A stretch of DNA of 64,000 bases from Streptomyces sp. Je 1-369. Its GTDB lineage: Bacteria; Actinomycetota; Actinomycetes; Streptomycetales; Streptomycetaceae. The notes below the pieces were generated by a model, which saw nothing but the letters and a program-made list of their open reading frames with translations, was not told the DNA's origin and ran no database searches. Where the stretch lies: NCBI RefSeq assembly GCF_026810505.1, contig NZ_CP101750.1, positions 5,265,501 through 5,329,500 on the forward strand, given 5' to 3'. A program made the position numbers and the translations under genes. Below are positions 42,071 to 51,305 of the stretch, piece by piece (position 1 is the stretch's first letter; every line of letters starts with the position of its first letter).

Positions 42071-43282
42071 ATGAATTCCGGCAATTCGGCGGTTTGTGGG
42101 TGGCTGGTGCGGCCGGCCGAGTCGTACGTCCGGTGGGTGCTCGGGGTGGTGCTCGTCGCCGCGGTCGTCCGGGTGGGGCTCGCCACTCCACAGGGCGGGA
42201 TGGACAACGCCATCGTGGTGCGGGCCGCCGAGGCCTGGCTCGACGGGCGCTCGCCCTACGCCGACCGGCACTTCCTCTATCTCCCCGGCGCCGTGCTCGC
42301 GGCCGCGCCGCAGGCGCTGCTGCCCGCGGACGTGGCGCGGTTCCTGGTGCCCGCGGGGGTGACCGCGGGGCTCGTCGGGGGGTGGGCGTGTGCGCTGCGT
42401 GTGTACGGGGTGCCGCTGCGGAGCCGGTTCGCCGGGTACGGGCTGCTCGGGCTCGCGCTCGGGTTCGCGCCCTTCGGACACCTCGTCCAGCTCGGCAACT
42501 GGACGGTCGGCTCCGCGCTCGCGCTGCCGGGCGCGCTGCTCCTCGTGTGCCGCGGCCGGTGGGTCGCGGCCGGGCTCGTCATCGGGGCGGCCGTCGCGGT
42601 GAAGCCGCTGCTCGTGCCCGTTCTTCTTCTCTTCGCGTTCGCGGGCAGGTGGCGGGCGCTCGCGGCCGCGGTGGGCGTGCCCGCGGTGCTGTCGGCGCTC
42701 GCGGCGCTCGCCATGCCGGACCCCGCCGGTTTCTTCACGCGGACGCTGCCCTTCCTGCTGCGCGGCGAGGACACCTTCGTACGCCTCTATGAGGCTTCTC
42801 CCGCTGCGGTGCTCGCGCGGCTCGGGGTGCCGGAGTCGGGCGCCACGCTGCTGGCCGGGGCTGCCGCCCTGGCCGGGCTGTGGTGTGCGTGGCGGCGGTG
42901 GGGGCGGGCCGGGGAGGGGGAAGCGGCGCCGGGGAGGGTCGTGGAATGTGCCGTCATGCTGATGCTTTCGGCCTTCCTCGTCTCCCGGCCGTCGTACGAC
43001 CACTATCTGTTGGTCGTGCTCCCGCTGCTCCTCGCGGGGGTGCTGACGCCGGGGGCCGCGGCGCGCGGTCCGTGGTTCTGGGTGGCGCTGGTGCCGCAGG
43101 TGCCCGGGTTCTCGTGGCCGTGGCTGGAGCCCGGGACGCGGCGGGCCTTCAAGGACGCGGTGACGCTGTGTGTGCTCGCGGGCGCGGTCGGGTGGGCGTG
43201 CGTGCGGGCCGTTAAGCTGGGGAACGCAAATCCGCCTGTGGTGGGGGAGACGCCGGTGCCGGTCTCCGGAGCCGTGTTTTGA
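42071..43282 (+). CDS. GT87-like (DUF2029) integral membrane glycosyltransferase
   Basis: This 403-residue polytopic membrane protein has around nine to ten helices. The external loop with GGMDNAIVVRAAEAWLDGRSPYAD, then LYLPGAVL, matches the polyprenyl-phosphate-mannose-dependent GT87 (DUF2029) pattern; KPLLVPV and FLVSRPSYDHYLL are also typical. It probably adds mannose or a similar sugar to an envelope glycan. The -35 of the rplM promoter overlaps its stop codon. Confidence 0.7.
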   Translation: MNSGNSAVCGWLVRPAESYVRWVLGVVLVAAVVRVGLATPQGGMDNAIVVRAAEAWLDGRSPYADRHFLYLPGAVLAAAPQALLPADVARFLVPAGVTAGLVGGWACALRVYGVPLRSRFAGYGLLGLALGFAPFGHLVQLGNWTVGSALALPGALLLVCRGRWVAAGLVIGAAVAVKPLLVPVLLLFAFAGRWRALAAAVGVPAVLSALAALAMPDPAGFFTRTLPFLLRGEDTFVRLYEASPAAVLARLGVPESGATLLAGAAALAGLWCAWRRWGRAGEGEAAPGRVVECAVMLMLSAFLVSRPSYDHYLLVVLPLLLAGVLTPGAAARGPWFWVALVPQVPGFSWPWLEPGTRRAFKDAVTLCVLAGAVGWACVRAVKLGNANPPVVGETPVPVSGAVF

Positions 43283-43308
43283 CCGGTACGGGGCAACGCG
43301 GGTACTCT
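43279..43308 (+). promoter_or_regulatory. HrdB-type promoter of rplM-rpsI
   Basis: TTGACC and TACTCT are separated by 18 bases. The -35 includes the TGA stop of the upstream gene. TGATACGTATT follows at 43316, near the expected transcription start; the same 11 bases occur in the secY leader. Confidence 0.7.
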
Positions 43309-43492
43309 CGGGCATTGATACGTATTGGCGTCCTCGTTCTCACGCGAAAGGGCCCTTGCGTAGGTTCCCTGGAGCAGTTACCAGTGGCTCGCATACGGGC
43401 AGCGTCCCCGGCACTGTGAGCCCCAGCTGCATGATCGCTTCCTGGGTGCCGTGTGTCTGGACCCCATCCACTGAAGAAGCGAAGGCTACTAA

Positions 43493-43936
43493 GTGCGTAC
43501 GTACAGCCCCAAGCCCGGCGATGTGACCCGCCAGTGGCACGTCATCGACGCCCAGGACATCGTCCTGGGGCGTCTGGCGACCACCGCCGCCACCCTCCTG
43601 CGGGGCAAGCACAAGGCGATCTACGCCCCCCACGTTGACACCGGTGACTTCGTCATCATCATCAACGCGGAGAAGGTGCACCTCTCCGGCAACAAGAAGA
43701 CCCAGAAGATGGCGTACCGCCACTCCGGTTACCCGGGTGGTCTGCGTTCCGTCCGTTACGACGAGCTGCTCGCCAAGAGCCCCGAGAAGGCCATCGAGAA
43801 GGCCGTCAAGGGCATGCTCCCCAAGAACACCCTGGGCCGTCAGATGCTCTCGAAGCTGAAGGTCTACGCGGGCGACCAGCACCCGCACGGCGCTCAGCAG
43901 CCGGTCCCGTTCGAGATCACCCAGGTCGCGCAGTAG
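43493..43936 (+). CDS. rplM: Ribosomal protein L13
   Basis: This 147-residue 50S assembly protein starts at GTG 43493 ([20 protein letters not shown]) and has the [17 protein letters not shown] [20 protein letters not shown] segment. The GAAGG site is 9-10 bases upstream. It is cotranscribed with rpsI. Confidence 0.99.
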   Translation: MRTYSPKPGDVTRQWHVIDAQDIVLGRLATTAATLLRGKHKAIYAPHVDTGDFVIIINAEKVHLSGNKKTQKMAYRHSGYPGGLRSVRYDELLAKSPEKAIEKAVKGMLPKNTLGRQMLSKLKVYAGDQHPHGAQQPVPFEITQVAQ

Positions 43937-43978
43937 TTCCGGCCACCCCCAAAGACGTAAAGAAATCTGAGGAGAATC

Positions 43979-44500
43979 GTGGCCGAGACCACCGTTGAGC
44001 AGCCGGTCGAAGAGACCGAGGTTGTTGACGTAGAGCAGTACACCACCGAGTCCGAGGCGCCCGTCGAGGGCGAGTACACCTCGGAGTCGAACGCCGCGCG
44101 CTTCGGCGACCCGCAGCCGGCCGCCGGCCTGGGCCGTCGCAAGAACGCCATCGCCCGCGTCCGGATCGTCCCGGGCACCGGCAAGTGGAAGGTCAACGGG
44201 CGCACGCTCGAGGACTACTTCCCGAACAAGGTCCACCAGCAGGAAGTCAACGAGCCCTTCAAGGTGCTCGAGCTCGACGGCCGCTACGACGTCATCGCCC
44301 GCATCTCGGGTGGCGGCGTCTCCGGTCAGGCCGGTGCGCTCCGTCTCGGTGTCGCCCGTGCGCTGAACGAGGCCGACGTCGAGAACAACCGCGGCGCCCT
44401 CAAGAAGGCCGGTTACCTCAAGCGTGACGACCGTGCGGTCGAGCGCAAGAAGGCCGGTCTCAAGAAGGCCCGCAAGGCCCCGCAGTACAGCAAGCGCTAA
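43979..44500 (+). CDS. rpsI: Ribosomal protein S9
   Basis: This 173-residue protein of the P site has an acidic N-terminal extension of about 45 residues found in Streptomyces. The conserved [19 protein letters not shown] follows, and the C-terminal [12 protein letters not shown] contacts tRNA. The GTG start has GAGGAG upstream. Confidence 0.99.
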   Translation: MAETTVEQPVEETEVVDVEQYTTESEAPVEGEYTSESNAARFGDPQPAAGLGRRKNAIARVRIVPGTGKWKVNGRTLEDYFPNKVHQQEVNEPFKVLELDGRYDVIARISGGGVSGQAGALRLGVARALNEADVENNRGALKKAGYLKRDDRAVERKKAGLKKARKAPQYSKR

Positions 44501-44525
44501 TCGCTGCCTGCTCGTACTTCTCGTT

Positions 44526-44560
44526 CGCCCCGGCGGCACTCACCGTGCTGCCGGGGCGTT
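44526..44560 (+). terminator. Terminator after rpsI
   Basis: CGCCCCGGCGGCAC and GTGCTGCCGGGGCG form a 14-bp stem with one G-U pair and a TCACC loop, followed by TTCGTCT. Confidence 0.8.
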
Positions 44561-44627
44561 CGTCTATTCAGGACCATTCAGGAACCCCTGAGGCAATTCG
44601 TTTTTCTGGAACGTTCGGAGGACAGCA

Positions 44628-45986
44628 GTGGGACGACTCTTCGGCACGGACGGCGTGCGCGGTGTCGCCAACGCGGATCTGACGGCTGAGCTCGCGCTCG
44701 GCCTCTCCGTCGCGGCGGCGCACGTACTGGCCGAGGCGGGCACCTTTGAAGGCCATCGCGCGGTCGCGGTGGTCGGGCGTGATCCGCGGGCGTCCGGGGA
44801 GTTCCTGGAGGCCGCGGTGGTCGCGGGTCTCGCGAGCGCGGGCGTGGACGTCCTGCGCGTCGGTGTGCTGCCCACCCCCGCGGTGGCGCATCTCACCGGT
44901 GCGCTGGGCGCCGACCTCGGTGTGATGCTCTCCGCCAGCCACAACGCGATGCCCGACAACGGCATCAAGTTCTTCGCCCGCGGCGGCCACAAGCTCGCCG
45001 ACGAGCTGGAGGACCGCATCGAGTCCGTCTACGAGGAGCACCGCACCGGTGCCCCGTGGCAGCGGCCCACCGGTGCGGGCGTCGGCCGCGTGAAGTCGTA
45101 CGACCAGGGGCTCGACCAGTACGTCGCCCACCTCATCGGGGTCCTCCCGAACCGCCTCGACGGGCTGAAGATCGTCCTCGACGAGGCGCACGGCGCGGCC
45201 GCGCGTGTCTCGCCCGAGGCGTTCGCGCGGGCCGGTGCCGAGGTCATCACGATCGGCGCCCAGCCCGACGGCCTGAACATCAACGACGGGTGCGGGTCCA
45301 CGCACCTGGACCTGCTCAAGGCCGCCGTCGTCGAGCACAAGGCCGACTTCGGTGTCGCGCACGACGGGGACGCCGACCGGTGCCTCGCCGTGGACCACAC
45401 GGGTGCCGAGGTCGACGGCGACCAGATCCTCGCCGTGCTCGCCCTCGCGATGCGGGAACACGGCACGCTGCGCCACGACACCGTCGTCGCCACGGTCATG
45501 TCCAACCTCGGCTTCAAGCTCGCCATGGAGGGCCAGGGGCTCGCCACGGTGCAGACCTCCGTCGGCGACCGGTACGTGCTGGAGTCGATGAAGGAGCACG
45601 GCTTCGCCCTCGGCGGCGAGCAGTCCGGGCACGTGATCATCCTCGACCACGCGACGACCGGCGACGGCACGCTGACCGGGCTGCTGCTCGCGGCGCGCGT
45701 CGCCGAGACGGGCCGTTCGCTCGCGGACCTCGCGAGCGTCATGGAGCGCCTCCCGCAGGTCCTCATCAACGTGCCCGACGTCGACAAGTCGCGCGTGCGG
45801 ACCTCCGCCGAGCTGAGCGCCGCGGTCGTCGAGGCCGAGCGCGAGCTCGGCTCCACCGGCCGCGTGCTGCTGCGTCCGTCCGGGACCGAGCCACTGGTGC
45901 GGGTCATGGTCGAGGCCGCGGACATCGAGCAGGCCCGGTCCGTGGCCAGCCGTCTCGCCGACGTGGTGAAGTCCGCCCTGGGCTAG
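44628..45986 (+). CDS. glmM: Phosphoglucosamine mutase
   Basis: This 452-residue enzyme converts glucosamine-6-phosphate to glucosamine-1-phosphate for UDP-GlcNAc and peptidoglycan. The phosphoserine loop SASHN places the catalytic serine at S104. The metal loop DGDADR, sugar loop GGEQSGH and phosphate loop [12 protein letters not shown] are all intact. The GTG has GGAGGA upstream. Its TAG stop overlaps the stop of the convergent DUF389 gene in one CTAG. Confidence 0.98.
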   Translation: MGRLFGTDGVRGVANADLTAELALGLSVAAAHVLAEAGTFEGHRAVAVVGRDPRASGEFLEAAVVAGLASAGVDVLRVGVLPTPAVAHLTGALGADLGVMLSASHNAMPDNGIKFFARGGHKLADELEDRIESVYEEHRTGAPWQRPTGAGVGRVKSYDQGLDQYVAHLIGVLPNRLDGLKIVLDEAHGAAARVSPEAFARAGAEVITIGAQPDGLNINDGCGSTHLDLLKAAVVEHKADFGVAHDGDADRCLAVDHTGAEVDGDQILAVLALAMREHGTLRHDTVVATVMSNLGFKLAMEGQGLATVQTSVGDRYVLESMKEHGFALGGEQSGHVIILDHATTGDGTLTGLLLAARVAETGRSLADLASVMERLPQVLINVPDVDKSRVRTSAELSAAVVEAERELGSTGRVLLRPSGTEPLVRVMVEAADIEQARSVASRLADVVKSALG

Positions 45987-46930
45987 GGGCTGGGTGACTT
46001 CGCGGTGCGCTCGCGCTGCCGCGCCCAGAAGAACTTCTGGGCGAGCAGCGTGAGCGTGCCCGCGAGGATGATGCCGAGCAGGTTCAGCAGGAGCTGCTCC
46101 GTGGAGCCCCACGCCTGCTTGTACTCGTCGTAGCTGAAGGCGACCGCGGCGTTCGCGGCCGCGGGGACCGTCGTCACCGAGATCGCCACGCCGACCAGCG
46201 CGCCCGACTTCGCCGAGGTGAGGGAGAGCGTGCCCGCGGCGCCCGCGAGGACGGCCACGACGAACGAGAACCAGTCGGGCCGGTAGATGAAGTTCGTGTT
46301 GGGGCGTTCCGCTTTCAGGGCGTCGTACGTGAACAGGTCCATCGCGTCCATGAAGTAGCTGAACCCGACCGTCACCACCATCGCCGCCGCGAAACCGACG
46401 AGCAGCGCGATCAGCGAGCGCAGGGCGAGCCGGGGTGCGCGTCGCACCAGGGCCGTGCAGAATCCGGCCAGCGGGCCGAACTCCGGGCCCACCGCCATCG
46501 CGCCCACGATCAGGATCGCGTTGTCGAGGACCACACCGCACGCCGCGATCATCGTGGCGAGCGTGATGAACGCGACGTACGTGACCGAGAGCGTCGACTC
46601 CTCGTGCGTCGCGTCGGCCAGCTGCTCCCACAGGACCGCGTCCGCGCCCTCGCCGGGCGCGTCGTCCTCCGCTTCCTCCGCGCGCCGGGACAGCGACAGG
46701 TCGATGGTCTCCACGGCGATCGAGCCCGACTCGTCGATGCCGAGTCCGCGCAGGCCGCCGATCAGTTCGTCGCCCGCCTCACGGGCCACGTCGCACATGA
46801 CGACGTCGCCCGCGGGGTTGCGGGCCGCGCCCGGGAGCACCGCGAGGTGGGCGGTGCCGACCGTTCCCTCGATCAGGTCGACCACGTCGTCGGTTCTGTC
46901 CGGGGGCGTGATCAGGCGCAGGTGCAGCAT
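45983..46930 (-). CDS. DUF389 membrane protein
   Basis: This 315-residue protein has an N-terminal soluble ACT-like part (about 1-100). Six or so membrane helices follow, including [30 protein letters not shown], the signature of DUF389 proteins (short quotes MIAACGV and [13 protein letters not shown] are diagnostic). The function of the family is unknown. No ribosome binding site is seen before the ATG, so the message may be nearly leaderless. It ends in a CTAG shared with glmM. Confidence 0.85.
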   Translation of the reverse strand: MLHLRLITPPDRTDDVVDLIEGTVGTAHLAVLPGAARNPAGDVVMCDVAREAGDELIGGLRGLGIDESGSIAVETIDLSLSRRAEEAEDDAPGEGADAVLWEQLADATHEESTLSVTYVAFITLATMIAACGVVLDNAILIVGAMAVGPEFGPLAGFCTALVRRAPRLALRSLIALLVGFAAAMVVTVGFSYFMDAMDLFTYDALKAERPNTNFIYRPDWFSFVVAVLAGAAGTLSLTSAKSGALVGVAISVTTVPAAANAAVAFSYDEYKQAWGSTEQLLLNLLGIILAGTLTLLAQKFFWARQRERTAKSPSP

Positions 46931-46978
46931 GGACGCAGGTTAGCCGGGCCGCGGCGCCCGCGGTTCGTACCGGCTCTC

Positions 46979-47977
46979 CTACAGTTTGCGCAGGCTGAGG
47001 CGTTGGACCTTGTGGTCGGGGCCCTTGCGGACGACGAGGGTGGCGCGGCTCCGGGTGGGCGCCACGTTCTCCACGAGGTTCAGCTTGTTGATGGTCCGCC
47101 AGGTGGTGCGGGCGTAGTCGAGCGCCTCTTCCTCCGACACCTGCGTGTACTTGCGGAAGTACGACGACGGGTTCTGGAACGCCGTCTGGCGCAGCTTCTT
47201 GAAGCGGTTCAGGTACCAGCGCTCGATGTCGTCCGCGCGGGCGTCGACGTACACGCTGAAGTCGAAGTAGTCCGCGAGGCCCACGCGGGTGCGGCCGTCC
47301 TTGCCGGGGAGCGCGGGCTGCAGGACGTTCAGGCCCTCGACGATGAGGATGTCGGGGCGGCGGACCGTGAGGCGCTGGTCAGGGACGATGTCGTAGATCA
47401 GGTGCGAGTAGACGGGCGCCGTCACCTCGTCCTTGCCCGCCTTGATGTCCGCGACGAAACGGGTGAGCGCACGCCGGTCGTACGACTCGGGGAACCCCTT
47501 GCGGGACATCAGACCGCGGGCTTCGAGCTCCCGCGTGGGCAGCAGGAACCCGTCCGTCGTGACGCGCTCCACGCGTGGGTGCTCCGGCCAGCGGGAGAGC
47601 AGCGCCTGGAGGAGCCGGGCGACGGTGGACTTGCCCACCGCCACGGAACCGGCGACCCCTATGACGAAGGGGGTGCCGGACTGGGACCCCTTCTCGCCCA
47701 GGAAGGTGTTGAGGGCACCGCGCAGTCCGTCCGTCGCGCCTACGTAGAGGTTCAGCAGGCGCGAGAGCGGCAGGTAGATGTCGCGGACCTCGTCCAGGTC
47801 GATGACGTCGCCGAGGCCGCGGAGCTGCTCCACCTCCTCCGCTGTCAGGGGGAGCGGCGTCTTCTCGCGAAGCGCGCTCCACTCGGTGCGGGTGAGGTCG
47901 ACGTAGGGAGTCGCCTCCGGCTTGGGCCGGTGGGCGCTCCGGGGTGCCGTCGGGGGCACGGAGACCGAAGAGATCAC
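46979..47977 (-). CDS. coaA: Pantothenate kinase, type I
   Basis: This 332-residue enzyme phosphorylates pantothenate, the first step of coenzyme A synthesis. The Walker A is GSVAVGKS (110-117). [17 protein letters not shown] and VEGLNVLQ are typical of CoaA. The GTG at 47977 is the best in-frame start, although no clear ribosome binding site precedes it. It is divergent from acpS across a G-quadruplex-forming stretch. CoA supplies the phosphopantetheine that AcpS transfers, so the two functions are linked. Confidence 0.97.
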   Translation of the reverse strand: MISSVSVPPTAPRSAHRPKPEATPYVDLTRTEWSALREKTPLPLTAEEVEQLRGLGDVIDLDEVRDIYLPLSRLLNLYVGATDGLRGALNTFLGEKGSQSGTPFVIGVAGSVAVGKSTVARLLQALLSRWPEHPRVERVTTDGFLLPTRELEARGLMSRKGFPESYDRRALTRFVADIKAGKDEVTAPVYSHLIYDIVPDQRLTVRRPDILIVEGLNVLQPALPGKDGRTRVGLADYFDFSVYVDARADDIERWYLNRFKKLRQTAFQNPSSYFRKYTQVSEEEALDYARTTWRTINKLNLVENVAPTRSRATLVVRKGPDHKVQRLSLRKL

Positions 47978-48007
47978 AGTCCATTGTTACGGCTGTACGA
48001 ACAGGAC

Positions 48008-48030
48008 GGGGGGTGGGGTGGGGGGTGGGG
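48008..48030 (+). promoter_or_regulatory. G-quadruplex motif between coaA and acpS
   Basis: The plus strand reads G6-T-G4-T-G6-T-G4, four G runs with single-base loops, the arrangement expected to form a very stable quadruplex. It lies 30 bases upstream of coaA and 17 bases upstream of acpS, so it could affect both. Confidence 0.7.
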
Positions 48031-48047
48031 TGTGTCACGCTGAGCCG

Positions 48048-48416
48048 GTGATTATTGGGGTTGGCATCGATGTCGCGGAGATCGAGCGGTTCGGCGCCGC
48101 GATGGAGCGGACGCCCGGGATGGCGGAGCGGCTCTTCGTGGAGAGCGAGTTGCTGCTGCCGGGCGGCGAGCGGCGGGGCATCGCCTCGCTGGCCGCGCGG
48201 TTCGCGGCGAAGGAGGCGCTGGCCAAGGCGCTGGGGGCGCCGGCGGGGCTGCGGTGGACGGACGCCGAGGTGTACGTCGAGGAGAGCGGGCAGCCCCGGG
48301 TCCGGGTGAAGGGGACGGTGGCCGAGCGGGCCTCGGTGCTCGGTGTGCGGTCCTGGCACGTGTCGCTCAGCCATGACGCGGGGGTCGCTTCCGCGGTGGT
48401 GGTGGCGGAGGGGTAG
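48048..48416 (+). CDS. acpS: Holo-[acyl-carrier-protein] synthase
   Basis: This 122-residue AcpS transfers phosphopantetheine from CoA to acyl carrier proteins. The magnesium motif [10 protein letters not shown] lies at 6-15, and [13 protein letters not shown] and HVSLSHD are conserved. GTG 48048 was chosen on family alignment; no strong ribosome binding site is visible, and the leader is the G-rich stretch. Confidence 0.96.
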   Translation: MIIGVGIDVAEIERFGAAMERTPGMAERLFVESELLLPGGERRGIASLAARFAAKEALAKALGAPAGLRWTDAEVYVEESGQPRVRVKGTVAERASVLGVRSWHVSLSHDAGVASAVVVAEG

Positions 48417-48462
48417 GGCCTTCGTTCGGCGGGGGTGCCCGGGGCGGGGGCAGACTGGGCGT

Positions 48463-49905
48463 ATGCGTACTGCGTACAGCGTGGAGAGCGTCAGGGCGGG
48501 CGAGCGGGTCGTCATGGCCCGGGGGCCCGAAGGTGTGTTGATGCAGCGTGCGGCGGCCGGGCTCGCCGCCGCGTGCGCCCAGCTGCTCGGCAAGGTGTAC
48601 GGGGCGAGAGTCACGCTGCTCGTGGGCAGCGGGGACAACGGGGGCGACGCCCTGTATGCCGGGGCCCGGCTCGCGCGGCGTGGCGCCGGGGTCAGTGCCG
48701 TGCTGCTCGCGCCCGACCGCACGCATTCCGGGGGGCTCGCCGCGCTGCGGGCCGCCGGGGGCGTGGTGGTGGGCGCCGACGAGGAGCGGGCCGAGGACGT
48801 GGTCGCGCGGGCGCGGCTCGTCGTGGACGGGATCGTGGGGATCGGGGGCCGGGGCGGGCTGCGGGAGGATGCCGCGCGGCTCGTGGCGGCGGTGCGGGAC
48901 GCCGCGGTCGTCGCCGTGGACCTGCCCAGCGGGGTCGACGCCGATACGGGTGAGGTGCACGGGGACGCGGTGCGGGCCGATGTGACGGTGACGTTCGGCG
49001 CGTACAAGCCGGGGCTGCTCATCGATCCGGGCCGGGAGTACGCGGGTGCCGTGCGGCTCGTGGACATCGGGCTCGATCCGGCGGAACTGGGGCCGGGGGA
49101 GGCCGAGGCGTTGCAGTTCGCGGACGTCGAGCGGCTGTTGCCGGTGCCCGGCGGGGAGAGCGACAAGTACCGGCGGGGCGTCGTGGGGATCGTCGCCGGG
49201 TCCGAGCGGTACCCCGGCGCCGCCGTGCTCGCCGTCGCGGGCGCGCTGCGCGGGGGCGCGGGGGCCGTGCGGTACGTGGGTCCCGCCGCGGACGCCGTCA
49301 TCGCGCGGTTCCCCGAGACCCTGGTGTCCGCGGGGCCGCCGTCCAAGGCGGGGCGGGTGCAGGCGTGGGTCGTCGGGCCCGGACTCGGCGAGGACGCGGA
49401 ACGGCTGGGGGAAGTGCTCGCCGCCGATGTGCCCGTCCTGATCGACGCCGACGGGCTGCGGCTCGCCGGGGAGCGGGACGTACGGGAGCGGCGGGCTCCG
49501 ACGCTCCTCACCCCGCACGCCGGGGAAGCCGCGGCGCTGCTCGGCGTGGCCAGGGAAGAGGTCGAGTCGGGGCGCCTGTCCGCCGTACGGGAGCTGGCGC
49601 GGCGGTACGGGGCGACGGTGCTGCTGAAGGGGTCGACGACCCTGGTTGCCTCGGGGCAGGGTCCGGTGCGGGTCAACCCGACCGGGACGCCCTGGCTCGC
49701 CACGGCGGGCAGCGGTGACGTGCTGTCCGGGCTCGCCGGGTCGCTGCTCGCGGCGGGGCTCGACGCGCGGGACGCGGGGTCGGTGGGCGCGTACCTGCAC
49801 GGGCTCGCGGGGCGGCACGCCTCGGAGGGGGCGCCGGTGGGGGCGCAGGACGTGGCGAACGCGATTCCGGCGGTGTGGCGGGAGGTGGGGAGGGGCGGGG
49901 GGTGA
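48463..49905 (+). CDS. nnr: Bifunctional NAD(P)H-hydrate epimerase/dehydratase
   Basis: This 480-residue enzyme repairs hydrated NAD(P)H. The N-terminal epimerase (about 1-210) has GSGDNGGDALYA (55-66) and DLPSGVDADTGE. The C-terminal ADP/ATP-dependent dehydratase (about 215-480) has LLTPHAGE and ATAGSGDVLSG (near 412-422). The ATG at 48463 begins MRTAYSVESVRAGE. It lies between acpS and alr, as in other Streptomyces. Confidence 0.95.
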   Translation: MRTAYSVESVRAGERVVMARGPEGVLMQRAAAGLAAACAQLLGKVYGARVTLLVGSGDNGGDALYAGARLARRGAGVSAVLLAPDRTHSGGLAALRAAGGVVVGADEERAEDVVARARLVVDGIVGIGGRGGLREDAARLVAAVRDAAVVAVDLPSGVDADTGEVHGDAVRADVTVTFGAYKPGLLIDPGREYAGAVRLVDIGLDPAELGPGEAEALQFADVERLLPVPGGESDKYRRGVVGIVAGSERYPGAAVLAVAGALRGGAGAVRYVGPAADAVIARFPETLVSAGPPSKAGRVQAWVVGPGLGEDAERLGEVLAADVPVLIDADGLRLAGERDVRERRAPTLLTPHAGEAAALLGVAREEVESGRLSAVRELARRYGATVLLKGSTTLVASGQGPVRVNPTGTPWLATAGSGDVLSGLAGSLLAAGLDARDAGSVGAYLHGLAGRHASEGAPVGAQDVANAIPAVWREVGRGGG

Positions 49906-49931
49906 GGTCCGGGGAGGGGCGCGGGGTCCGC

Positions 49932-50033
49932 GTGCGGCTCCTGCCTTCGCCGCTCCCGTCCCCGTGCGGCTCCTGCCTTCGCCGCCCCCGTCCCCGTGCG
50001 GCTCCTGCCTCCGCCGCTCCCGTCCCCGTGCGG
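49932..50033. repeat. 32-bp tandem repeat between nnr and alr
   Basis: Three full 32-bp units starting at 49932, 49964 and 49996, plus GTGCGG of a fourth. Each begins GTGCGGCTCCTGCC and ends CCGTCCCC; copies differ at one base each. It looks like a variable-number repeat. Confidence 0.9.
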
Positions 50034-50086
50034 TCAAGACCTGCGGGAGCAGGGGGTGTCGGCGGGCTCTGAGACACTTGTCCGCG

Positions 50087-51238
50087 ATGAACGAGACAGC
50101 ACCTTTCCGTGTCCGGGCCGAGATCGACCTCGCCGCCCTCCGCGCCAACGTGCGCGCGCTGCGCGCCCACGCGCCGGACGCCGCGTTCATGGCCGTGGTG
50201 AAAGCGGAGGGCTACGGCCACGGGATGGTGCCCTGCGCCAGGGCCGCGCGCCAGGCGGGCGCCACCTGGATCGGCACCGCCACCCCCGAGGAGGCCCTGG
50301 CCCTGCGCGCCGCGGGCCTGCCCGGCCGCATCATGTGCTGGCTGTGGACGCCCGGCGGGCCCTGGCGCGAGGGCGTCGAGGCCGACCTGGACATGTCGGT
50401 GAGCGCGCTGTGGGCGCTGGACGAGGTGACGGCCGCCGCGCGTGAGGCGGGGCGGACCGCGCGTATCCAGCTCAAGGCCGACACGGGCCTCGGCCGGAAC
50501 GGCTGCATGCCCGCCGACTGGCCCGAGCTCGTCGACCGGGCCCTGCGCGCCGAGGCGGAAGGTCTTGTCACGGTCACCGGGCTCTGGTCGCACTTCGCGT
50601 GCGCCGACGAGCCGGGGCACCCGTCGGTCGCCGCGCAGCTCACCGTCTTCCGCGAGATGGTCGCGTACGCCGAGGACCGGGGGCTCCGCCCCGAGGTGCG
50701 GCACATCGCCAACTCCCCGGCGACGCTGACGCTTCCGGAGGCGCACTTCGACCTCGTACGTCCGGGCATCGCGATGTACGGCATCTCGCCGAGCCCCGAG
50801 GTGGGCACCTCACAGGACTTCGGGCTGCGGCCCGTCATGACGCTGACCGCGACGCTCGCCCACGTGAAGCGCGCCCCGGCGGGCCACGGCGTGAGCTACG
50901 GCCACCACTACGTCACACCCGGCGAGACGACCCTCGGCCTCGTCCCCGCGGGGTACGGCGACGGGATCCCGCGCCACGCCTCCGGCACGGCCCCGGTCCT
51001 CGTCGACGGGAAGCTGCGGACCGTCGCGGGCCGCGTCGCGATGGACCAGTTCGTCGTGGACCTCGGCGGGGACGAGCCCGAAGTGGGCGCGGAGGCCGTG
51101 CTGTTCGGCCCCGGCGACCGCGGGGAGCCGACCGCCGAGGACTGGGCGCAGGCCGCGGGCACCATCGCGTACGAAATCGTCACCCGCATCGGATCGCGTG
51201 TCCCGCGCGTCCTGGTGAACGAGCGGCCTGAGGACTGA
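50087..51238 (+). CDS. alr: Alanine racemase
   Basis: This 383-residue PLP enzyme makes D-alanine for peptidoglycan. The PLP lysine is K39 in VVKAEGYGHG. The second catalytic base is Y271 in VSYGHHY. RPGIAMYG and VAMDQF are conserved. ATG 50087 begins MNETAPFRVRAEIDLAALR. It is close to nnr and followed by the hydrolase gene. Confidence 0.97.
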   Translation: MNETAPFRVRAEIDLAALRANVRALRAHAPDAAFMAVVKAEGYGHGMVPCARAARQAGATWIGTATPEEALALRAAGLPGRIMCWLWTPGGPWREGVEADLDMSVSALWALDEVTAAAREAGRTARIQLKADTGLGRNGCMPADWPELVDRALRAEAEGLVTVTGLWSHFACADEPGHPSVAAQLTVFREMVAYAEDRGLRPEVRHIANSPATLTLPEAHFDLVRPGIAMYGISPSPEVGTSQDFGLRPVMTLTATLAHVKRAPAGHGVSYGHHYVTPGETTLGLVPAGYGDGIPRHASGTAPVLVDGKLRTVAGRVAMDQFVVDLGGDEPEVGAEAVLFGPGDRGEPTAEDWAQAAGTIAYEIVTRIGSRVPRVLVNERPED

Positions 51239-51293
51239 CCGGGCACCGACCGGGAATCGGTCGGGAAGCGACCGGAACCGACCGGGAACTGAC
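51237..51293. repeat. Imperfect ACCGGGA-type short repeats before the hydrolase gene
   Basis: Five or six degenerate copies of about 10-11 bases around ACCGGGA or its near complement TCGGTCGGGA fill the gap between alr and the hydrolase. Low-complexity slippage is the simplest reading. Confidence 0.5.
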
Positions 51294-51305
51294 GAGGAGC
51301 GGCAC

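Noticed and set aside
47379..49703. A long minus-strand open frame across coaA, acpS and nnr
   Set aside because: Low-complexity Ser/Arg/Pro translation opposite three well-identified genes; no start signal or family match.
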